A stretch of DNA of 64,000 nucleotides from Planotetraspora sp. A-T 1434 (GTDB lineage Bacteria > Actinomycetota > Actinomycetes > Streptosporangiales > Streptosporangiaceae). The notes under the pieces were generated by a model, which saw only the letters and a program-made list of their open reading frames with translations, made no database searches and had not been told where the DNA came from. The stretch is taken from positions 62,001 through 126,000 of the forward strand of contig NZ_JAOEGB010000015.1 in the NCBI RefSeq assembly GCF_025420585.1, in the 5' to 3' direction. Shown piece by piece: positions 57,978 to 64,000 of this stretch (position 1 is the stretch's first letter; each line of letters starts with the position of its first letter). The position numbers and the translations under genes are program-made.

Positions 57978-59057
57978 CTACTGGAGGCGGAGCACCGCCG
58001 CATCGATCCGCTCGTCGGTGGCCGTGACGGCGATCCGCACATGCTCCCGACCTGCGTCTCCGTAAAAATCGCCCGGGGCTACCAAAATCCCTTTTTCGGC
58101 CAGAGCGCGAACCTGATCCCAGCATCCGGTGCCGTCGGTGGCCCACAGGTAGAGCCCGGCCGCGGAGTGCTCGATCCGCCATCCGGCCCGCTCCAGCGCC
58201 GGGCGGAGCGCGGCCCTGCGCCGGGCGTACCGCTCCCGCTGCTCGTCGGCGTGCTCGTCGTCGTCGAGCACGGCCGCCATGGCCGCCTGGATCGGGGCCG
58301 GCACCATCATCCCCGCGTGCTTGCGCACCTCGAGGAGCCGTTTCACGAGCACGGGGTCGCCCGCGACGAACCCGGCACGGTATCCGGCGAAGTTCGACCG
58401 CTTGGACAGCGAGTGCACCGCGAGGAGCCCTTCATGGGAGCCGCCGCACACGTCCGGGTGGAGGATCGAGACGGGATCGTCCTCCCAGCCGAGCTCGATG
58501 TAGCACTCGTCGGACGCCACCACGGCGCCGCGCTCCCGCGCCCACGAGACGACCTTCCGCAGGTGCTCCGCGGGCAGCACCTTGCCCGTGGGGTTCGACG
58601 GCGAGTTCACCCAGACAAGGGGCACCCGCTCGGGCCCGAGCGCGAGCAGCCCGTCCGCGGCGTACGGCTCCGCCCCGGCCAGCCGCGCGCCCACGTCGTA
58701 GGTCGGGTAGGCCAGCTCGGGAAGGACGACCCGGTCGCCGGGGCCGACGCCGAGGAGCAGGGGCAGCCAGGCCACCAGTTCCTTGGAGCCGATCGTGGGG
58801 AGGATGTCGGCGGAGTCGACGATGACCCCGTGCCGGCGGCGCAGCCAGCCCGCGGCCGCTTCACGCAGCCGCGGGGTGCCGTACGTCTGGGGGTAACCAG
58901 GGCTGTCCGCGGCCTCGGCGAGGGCGTCCCTCGCGACCGAGGGCACGGGGTCGACCGGGGTGCCGACCGAGAGGTCGGCGATCCCGTCCGGATGCGCCTG
59001 CGCCAACTCCTTGTAGGGGGCGAGCCGATCCCACGGGAAGTCCGGCAACGCGATCAA
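57978..59057 (-). CDS. dapC: succinyldiaminopimelate transaminase DapC
   Basis: 359 aa PLP-dependent class I/II aminotransferase. Seen: LPDFPWDRLAPYKELA and DLSVGTPVDPVP at the start, VWVNSPSNPTGKVLP, ASDECYIELGWE and the PLP lysine in HSLSKRSNFAGYRAGFV. It makes N-succinyl-L,L-diaminopimelate, the substrate of DapE. A TTG at 59057 preceded by GGGGGGA fits the family start; GTG at 59105 is in frame but would overlap fdxA. The fdxA-dapC pairing is the same as Rv1177-Rv1178. Confidence 0.88.
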   Translation of the reverse strand: MIALPDFPWDRLAPYKELAQAHPDGIADLSVGTPVDPVPSVARDALAEAADSPGYPQTYGTPRLREAAAGWLRRRHGVIVDSADILPTIGSKELVAWLPLLLGVGPGDRVVLPELAYPTYDVGARLAGAEPYAADGLLALGPERVPLVWVNSPSNPTGKVLPAEHLRKVVSWARERGAVVASDECYIELGWEDDPVSILHPDVCGGSHEGLLAVHSLSKRSNFAGYRAGFVAGDPVLVKRLLEVRKHAGMMVPAPIQAAMAAVLDDDEHADEQRERYARRRAALRPALERAGWRIEHSAAGLYLWATDGTGCWDQVRALAEKGILVAPGDFYGDAGREHVRIAVTATDERIDAAVLRLQ

Positions 59058-59091
59058 GAAGTCCCCCCAGCCGTACGAATCCGCCTGATGC

Positions 59092-59418
59092 TCAGTGGTC
59101 CTCACCCTGCGGCGGGAGGGCGGCCACAACGGGGTGGTCCTTGTTGATCTTTCCGACCTTCGAGGCGCCGCCGGGCGAACCGAGGTCCTCGAAGAAATCG
59201 ACGTTGGCCTTGTAGAAGTCCTTCCACTGGTCGGGAAGGTCGTCCTCGTAGAAGATCGCCTCTACCGGGCAGACCGGCTCGCACGCCCCGCAGTCCACGC
59301 ACTCGTCGGGGTGGATGTAGAGCATGCGGTTGCCCTCGTAGATGCAATCGACGGGGCACTCCTCGATGCACGCCTTGTCCAGGACGTCCACGCAAGGCTG
59401 CGCGATGACGTACGTCAC
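59092..59418 (-). CDS. fdxA: 7Fe ferredoxin FdxA
   Basis: 108 aa. Cysteine patterns for one 3Fe-4S and one 4Fe-4S cluster: [20 protein letters not shown] and [19 protein letters not shown]. It is a soluble electron carrier. GTG at 59418 has AAGGAG 6 bases upstream. It leads the operon with dapC. The C-terminal tail [16 protein letters not shown] is typical for actinobacterial FdxA. Confidence 0.95.
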   Translation of the reverse strand: MTYVIAQPCVDVLDKACIEECPVDCIYEGNRMLYIHPDECVDCGACEPVCPVEAIFYEDDLPDQWKDFYKANVDFFEDLGSPGGASKVGKINKDHPVVAALPPQGEDH

Positions 59419-59516
59419 CTCGGGCTCCTTCTGGGTTGCACGACTCTGACCGCGGTTGCTACGACCTAGTATTGCGTTGCCCGCCCAGTAGCTGGAACAG
59501 GAGGGGGCCAATCAAG

Positions 59517-59771
59517 ATGAGCCCTCATTTCGGAGCCCGGCTGGCGGTCGCCATCACCCCCGATGACGTGGGACGACGGGTGACGGTGCGACGCACGGAC
59601 TCGGGCGCGTTCCGCGACGCCGTCGGCGTGTTGGAGTCCTGGCGCGACGGCGTGCTCACCGTACGGAAGCGGGACGGCACGCTCGTGGAGATCGCCGAGG
59701 GGACGGTCGTGGCAGCCAAGATCGTGCCTCCTCCCCGCGTGCCTCCTCGACCCGCGGCCGGAGAGCGCTGA
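59517..59771 (+). CDS. stand-alone SH3-like domain related to the N-terminus of Rv0428c-type acetyltransferases
   Basis: 84 aa. The pattern GRRVTVRRTDSGAFRDAVG, then VLTVRKRDGTLVEIAEGTVV and AAKIVPPPR resembles the small beta-barrel that precedes the GNAT domain in Rv0428c-like proteins; no GNAT domain follows here. It could be a conserved short form or the remnant of a longer gene. AGGAGGGG lies about 10 bases before the ATG. It is divergent from fdxA and 11 bp from the next gene, with which it may be co-transcribed. Confidence 0.65.
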   Translation: MSPHFGARLAVAITPDDVGRRVTVRRTDSGAFRDAVGVLESWRDGVLTVRKRDGTLVEIAEGTVVAAKIVPPPRVPPRPAAGER

Positions 59772-59782
59772 CTATACGGAGG

Positions 59783-60865
59783 GTGACCGTACGTGCCAGC
59801 GCTGTAATGGTGATGCTCGTCTCGGTGGCCGCGTGCTCCGCGCCCGCCGCCGACAAGAACGCCGAGAAGAAGGATCTGCCGCCGGTGAACCCGAAGGCGA
59901 CCACCCTGCGGGACGGGTTCGCCACCATGGACAGGCTCGTGGAGGCGGCCCGCGACGAGGGCGCCCTGACCGTCGTGGGGCTGCCGCGCGGCTGGGTGAA
60001 CTACGGCGAGATCATCGACCGTTTCTCGGACAAGTACGGCATCAAGGTCACCGGGGTCTCCCCGGACGCTAGCAGCCAGCAGGAGATCGACGCCGCCGGC
60101 GGCCCGCAGGGCGTCCCCGACGTGTTCGACCTGAGCCTCGACGTGGCCGTCGCCAACGCCAAGCGGTTCGCGCCCTACAAGGTCACGGGCTGGACGGACA
60201 TCCCGGACCGGCTGAAGGACCCGAAGGGGCTCTGGTACGCCGGATACGGCGGATACATGTCGATCGGCTTCAACCCCCGGAAGATGGCGGCCCCGGCCTC
60301 CTACGCCGCGCTGCTCAAGCCGGGGAACCTGGTGGCGCTGCCCGGTGACCCGCTGCGGACCGCCTCGGCCTTCAGCGGCGTCATGGCCGCCTCGCTCAGC
60401 GGAGGCAAGCCGGACGCCGCCCGCGGGGTGGACTTCTTCGCCCAGCTCAAGAGGGCCGGCATGCTGACCCAGCCCGACCGGGCCACCTCGCTGCTCGACT
60501 GGGACTACCTCAACACGGCCAGGGCGGTTGCCGCCGAGCACGACAAGCAGGCGTGGCAGGTGACGATCCCCCGCGACGCGGTCCTCGCCTCCTACTACGT
60601 CCAGGCCATCAACGTGAACGCCCCCCACCCGGCCGCCGCACGGCTGTGGGAGGAGTTCCTGCTGTCCGACGAGGGTCAGAACCTCTATCTCAAGGGGTAC
60701 GCCCGCCCGAGCCGGATGGAGGCGATGGAGATGCGCGGGACGATCGACAAGGACGCCGCGGGCAAGCTCGCTCCGGTCACCGGCACACCGGTGGTTCTCA
60801 CCATCCCCGAGCAGGATCAGGCCAAGTCCTACCTCCAAGCACATTGGCCACAGACCGTGGGTTAA
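59783..60865 (+). CDS. lipoprotein, ABC-type extracellular solute-binding protein
   Basis: 360 aa. The N-terminus has a short lipoprotein signal with SVAAC at the lipobox (Cys18), followed by an extracellular-solute-binding (family 1/2) fold: GALTVVGLPRGWVNYGEIID, DRFSDKYGIKVTGVSPDASSQ and PEQDQAKSYLQAHWP. Close in pattern to Fe3+, thiamine or polyamine binding proteins. No permease or ATPase gene is adjacent in the window. GTG at 59783 has GGAGG very close; an ATG at 59807 is an alternative. Confidence 0.85.
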   Translation: MTVRASAVMVMLVSVAACSAPAADKNAEKKDLPPVNPKATTLRDGFATMDRLVEAARDEGALTVVGLPRGWVNYGEIIDRFSDKYGIKVTGVSPDASSQQEIDAAGGPQGVPDVFDLSLDVAVANAKRFAPYKVTGWTDIPDRLKDPKGLWYAGYGGYMSIGFNPRKMAAPASYAALLKPGNLVALPGDPLRTASAFSGVMAASLSGGKPDAARGVDFFAQLKRAGMLTQPDRATSLLDWDYLNTARAVAAEHDKQAWQVTIPRDAVLASYYVQAINVNAPHPAAARLWEEFLLSDEGQNLYLKGYARPSRMEAMEMRGTIDKDAAGKLAPVTGTPVVLTIPEQDQAKSYLQAHWPQTVG

Positions 60866-60939
60866 TGGATACATCTCTGCGAGCCCAGCCGAAGCCGTAC
60901 AGTGTGTCCTTATCGTCGGTATGAGGATGCGAGCTGATC

Positions 60940-61716
60940 TTGCGGTACGACACGCCCAGTCTCACGAGGTGGAACCCCCGTGCGTACGACAGCTCCTTCG
61001 GCTACGTCTCCGCGCACGGGGCTCCGCTCCTGGAACTGCTCGATCCCCGGCCGGGTGAGCGCGTTCTCGATCTCGGCTGCGGCACCGGCGTGCTCACCGC
61101 CGACATCGCCGCCCGCGGCAGCGAGGTCCTGGGCATCGACGGCTCGTACTCCATGATCGAGACGGCCATCGCCCAGCATCCCGGCCTGGACTTCACCGTC
61201 GGCGACGCCCACGACTTCACCGTCGCCCAGCCGTACGACGCGGTCTTCTCGAACGCGGCGCTGCACTGGATGAGCCGCGACCCGGACGCGGTGATCGGAT
61301 GCGTCCGGATGGCGCTGCGGCCGGGCGGCCGGTTCGTGGCCGAGCTTGGCGGCGCCGGAAACTGCGCGGCGCTGACGTCCGCGATGCTGACCGCCTGGCG
61401 CGAGCACGGCCTGCGGGAGCCCGAGCTGCCCTGGTATTTCCCCACCCCCGCCCAATACGCCCATCGCCTGGAGAAGGCCGGCTTCACGGTGCGGCTCCTC
61501 GAATACTTCGACCGGCCCACCCCGCTCGACGAGTGCCCGAACGGCGCGGCCGACTGGGTGCGGATGTTCGCCGGCTCGCTGCTGGACGGCGTGCCGCCCG
61601 CGAACGTGGAGCCGCTGCTCCGGCGCGTCAACGAGCTCGCCGCCCCCGCCCTGCGCCGGGAGTCCGGGTGGATGGCCGACTACGTGCGCCTTCGCTTCGC
61701 CGCCGTGCGTCACTGA
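60940..61716 (+). CDS. class I SAM-dependent methyltransferase
   Basis: 258 aa. SAM-binding VLDLGCGTGVLTADIA, acid GIDGSYSMIETA, and AALHWMSRDPDAVIG are clear; the family resembles trans-aconitate methyltransferases and malonyl-ACP methyltransferases. It starts at TTG 60940 because the ATGs nearby are out of frame. It stands alone between the lipoprotein and the EP-repeat gene. Substrate unknown. Confidence 0.88.
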   Translation: MRYDTPSLTRWNPRAYDSSFGYVSAHGAPLLELLDPRPGERVLDLGCGTGVLTADIAARGSEVLGIDGSYSMIETAIAQHPGLDFTVGDAHDFTVAQPYDAVFSNAALHWMSRDPDAVIGCVRMALRPGGRFVAELGGAGNCAALTSAMLTAWREHGLREPELPWYFPTPAQYAHRLEKAGFTVRLLEYFDRPTPLDECPNGAADWVRMFAGSLLDGVPPANVEPLLRRVNELAAPALRRESGWMADYVRLRFAAVRH

Positions 61717-61785
61717 CGGAAATGCCTACCGCGGCTGGGGGATTTGCCAGACTATGGTCTGGTCTTATGGAGTGATGGGGAAAGC

Positions 61786-63630
61786 ATGAACTTCTGCCTG
61801 AGTGACCTCGTGCCACCGTTGCGCTGGAGTGACGCCGCCCGCATCGGCCTCCTTGGCGACCATGCCGACCTGCCCGACGCCTGGTGGCGGAGCCTGCCGA
61901 TGGAGCGTGTCCTCGGCGCCATGGATCCCGACGCGCTCGGCGAGCTGCTGACGGACCTGGCGCTGGAGCACTGGCCGGCCGCGGCGGTGGGCGACGTGCT
62001 GCCCGCGCTGCACGTGCTCGATCCGGACGAGGCGGACGACCCGCAGGTCGCGATCGCGCTCGACCGGGTGGGGTCGTGGCCCGGCCTGTTAGCCCTCTCC
62101 GGCCGCGAGCTCGCCGACCAGCCGTTCATCAAGGCCCGCCCCGTGCTGACCGCGCTCTTCACCGCCGTGTTCGTACGGCTCGCGCCCCAGCAGGCCACCC
62201 CCGCCCAGCCGGTGGAACCGATCGAGCCCGCGGAGCCCGTAGAACCCATCGAGCCCGTAGAACCGATCGAACCGGTCCCTCCGATCGAGCCGGCGCTCCC
62301 GATCGAACCGGTGGCTCCGATCGAACCGGTAGAGCCCATCGAGCCGATCTCGCCGGTGATCCCGGCCCCAGAGCCGGTCCCTGCGCCGGCCCCGCCGCCG
62401 GACCGGGAGCCGGAGCCGTCCCGGCCCGTCGACCTCGACTTCCCCGCGCTCATCGACGCCGCCTTCGCCGATCTGGACGACAGGACCTGGATGGTCGCCC
62501 AGAACCGGGTGTTCACCGACGCCCCCTCGGCCGTCGAGGAGCTCGCCAAGCTGCTGGCCGTCTCCCCCGATGTCATCCAGGCGCTGGAGACCGCCCTGCG
62601 GGCCCGGCTGGCGGAGTGGCTGGCCCGGCCGGAGGCGGAGCCGTACGGCAGGCACCTGAAGTGGGTCGCCGGGCTCCTGGGGGTGGCGGCGCCCAAGTCC
62701 CGGCTGGTCACGGCGGTGGAGTGGCACGAGCGGGAGCTGCGCTCGCTCGACGTGCCGGCCTGGCAGTTCGTCCTGACCACGCTGCCCGGTTACCGGGTCT
62801 CCGGCGACTGGCTGGTGGCCGGAGATCTCGGGGAGCTGCACGGCAGGACGCGCCGCCTGATCCTCGACTCCGACCGGCCTCCGACGGTCTCCCGCGCCCT
62901 GGAGCTCGTCTCCACCCTCGGCATCCATCCCGACGTGGCCAAGGAGTGGCTGGAGAACGTGCCCCAGCTGCGGATCCAGAGCAGCAACGGCAACGGCTCA
63001 CGCCCGTCCGCCGCGCAGACCCCCACGAAAACCCCAAGCCCCCCGAAAACCGACAGCCACGCGAAAACCGACAGCCCCCAGAAAACCGCGAGCCCCGCCA
63101 AAACCCAGAGTGCTCAGGGCCCGCTCAAGGACGTGGCGCTCACCCGGAGGTGCTTCCGGCAGCCGGACGGGCGCTGGTGGCTCCGGGTGGACGTCACGGG
63201 CGAGCACCTAGGCGGCGCCGAGGTGCCCCTGCCGACCGGCTTCGCCGCCTATCTGGGCCTCGCTCCGGGCGGCAGCCGTACCGTCAAGAGCGCGGCCGGA
63301 GACGTCCCCCTGGCGTGGAACGGCCGCCCGGCTCTCGGCTCGCTCCGGCGGATCCTCGGCGAGGTGGCCGCCAAGGAGGGAAGCCACATCTTCCTGACGC
63401 TCTCCGACGAGGGGATGCTGCGGGTGCGGCACCTCCCGGCGGCGAGCGGCGGCGACCCGACCACCCGGGCGCTGCGCCTGGTGGGCTACACCGCCCCCGG
63501 AGGCACCCAGGACCAGGCGGTCCGGGTGATCGCGACGAGGATCGGGCTCAGCGGGCCCGCCGGAAAGCCGGAGCTCCTCACGCGGCTGCGAGAACGCGGG
63601 GACCGCGACCTGCTGTCCCTGCTGGGATAG
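61786..63630 (+). CDS. 614-aa EP-repeat protein of unknown function, paired with a helicase gene
   Basis: It begins MNFCLSDLVPPLRWSDAARI. Residues about 145-200 are a Pro/Glu/Ile/Val repeat (units such as VEPIEP), and about 405-450 a second linker of KTDSP and AKT units. Between and after lie helical segments (DDRTWMVAQNRVFTDAPSAV, DLGELHGRTRRLIL) and a C-terminal part with RRILGEVAAKEGSHIFLTLSDEG. I recognise no catalytic motif. The gene is 4 bp from the next one, which encodes a probable UvrD-type helicase, so the two probably act together in DNA repair or defence; this is inference. Confidence 0.8.
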   Translation: MNFCLSDLVPPLRWSDAARIGLLGDHADLPDAWWRSLPMERVLGAMDPDALGELLTDLALEHWPAAAVGDVLPALHVLDPDEADDPQVAIALDRVGSWPGLLALSGRELADQPFIKARPVLTALFTAVFVRLAPQQATPAQPVEPIEPAEPVEPIEPVEPIEPVPPIEPALPIEPVAPIEPVEPIEPISPVIPAPEPVPAPAPPPDREPEPSRPVDLDFPALIDAAFADLDDRTWMVAQNRVFTDAPSAVEELAKLLAVSPDVIQALETALRARLAEWLARPEAEPYGRHLKWVAGLLGVAAPKSRLVTAVEWHERELRSLDVPAWQFVLTTLPGYRVSGDWLVAGDLGELHGRTRRLILDSDRPPTVSRALELVSTLGIHPDVAKEWLENVPQLRIQSSNGNGSRPSAAQTPTKTPSPPKTDSHAKTDSPQKTASPAKTQSAQGPLKDVALTRRCFRQPDGRWWLRVDVTGEHLGGAEVPLPTGFAAYLGLAPGGSRTVKSAAGDVPLAWNGRPALGSLRRILGEVAAKEGSHIFLTLSDEGMLRVRHLPAASGGDPTTRALRLVGYTAPGGTQDQAVRVIATRIGLSGPAGKPELLTRLRERGDRDLLSLLG

Positions 63631-63634
63631 CGCG

Positions 63635-64000
63635 GTGCCCCGGCTCGCGATCTCCCCGGAGTTCACCCAGGAGCTCGACGCACTGTCCCGGCCGGTGCGG
63701 CGGGACGCGGTCGTCGCGGTACGCCGGTTCCTGAGCAACTCGCCGGCGGCCCCCCATCCGGAGAGGGTGCGCAACAGCCGCGACCCGCGCGTGGCCACCC
63801 TGCGCCTCGCCGACCGCCATCGCGGCGTCACCGTACGGCAGGGCGACGTCTACTGGCTCCTCACCGTGCTGCCCGACGCCGAGGCGTGGTCGTACGCGCA
63901 GCGGCACCGGTTCGGGGTGAACCCCGCGATCGGGGTGATCGAGACCTGGGACGCCGAGGCGCTGGAACGGATCGAGCCCGCACTGTCGAGGGCGGCGGAG
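63635..64000 (+). CDS. N-terminus of a probable UvrD-type helicase with RelE-like domain (runs off the window)
   Basis: 122 codons are visible from GTG at 63635, with no stop. The segment ISPEFTQELDALSRPVRRDA, then RDPRVATLRLADRHRGVTVR and YWLLTVLPDAEAWSYAQRHRF matches the RelE/ParE-like domain that precedes the helicase core in many actinobacterial UvrD-like proteins. The helicase domain itself lies beyond the window, so the call depends on this N-terminal match. It starts 4 bases after the EP-repeat gene. Confidence 0.7.
   Translation, partial: MPRLAISPEFTQELDALSRPVRRDAVVAVRRFLSNSPAAPHPERVRNSRDPRVATLRLADRHRGVTVRQGDVYWLLTVLPDAEAWSYAQRHRFGVNPAIGVIETWDAEALERIEPALSRAAE

Noticed and set aside
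59517-59771. Calling the 84-aa gene a full acetyltransferase
   Set aside because: Only the SH3-like N-terminal domain is encoded; the next gene is a lipoprotein, not a GNAT domain.

Overview
The window is high-GC DNA from a filamentous actinomycete, most likely Streptosporangiales or a relative. This is inferred from the codon use, the frequent GTG and TTG starts, ATGA/GTGA/TTGA gene overlaps, GC-rich hairpin terminators and actinobacterial families (MoeZ, DUF3107, DUF3117, DUF6758, DUF6529, a MatAB pair, and a sigE-anti-sigma-htrA-tatB cluster). No rRNA, tRNA or CRISPR array was seen.

Layout. 0-3 kb: a membrane protein and winged-helix pair, moeZ, and an alpha/beta hydrolase. 3-9.8 kb: the most unusual block, six small paralogous secreted low-complexity proteins (Asn-, Gln-, Lys-, Trp- or Gly-rich) on the + strand. 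Five are followed by a GGGCTCCG-type hairpin terminator, and three share a fixed-spacing promoter-like element and paired leader hairpins. 9.8-12.7 kb: a minimal NHEJ locus with ku divergent from a split LigD (ligase, then polymerase). 12.8-19.7 kb: regulators, DUF3107, a ferritin-like protein beside an ArsR remnant, a long DEAD-box helicase, a hydrolase and an MpaB-type oxygenase. 19.7-22.9 kb: a complete pqqABCDE operon on the minus strand. 23.3-26.2 kb: a Fe-S RecB-like nuclease, a metallo-beta-lactamase-fold protein that has lost metal ligands, DUF6758 and a Nudix protein. 26.5-38.2 kb: a 1245-aa membrane-anchored repeat (probable beta-propeller) protein, a CPBP protease, a DUF6529 protein, a citrate-lyase-like enzyme, BioY, an EamA transporter and an MgtE_N/CBS plus DUF1003 pair.

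38-59 kb keeps the gene neighbourhood of the mycobacterial sigE region (mrp, tatB, htrA, anti-sigma factor, sigE, O-methyltransferase, DUF3117, tag, LOG proteins, dapE, fdxA-dapC) with insertions and damage: dapD is broken, the intergenic segment between matB and dapE is duplicated about 5 kb away, and a 2-kb unit bounded by inverted IS630-type ends carries a hydrolase and an HxlR regulator. A matA-matB-like pair (polysaccharide deacetylase/glycosyltransferase) lies between them. The window ends with a two-gene unit: an EP-repeat protein of unknown function and the start of a probable RelE-fused UvrD-type helicase.

Two structural signals stand out that gene models do not explain. One is a dispersed intergenic element, present at four loci, built from GTGATCATGC-N5-TTCCC units spaced almost exactly 53 bp apart. 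The other is the structured 5' leaders of the secreted low-complexity protein family.
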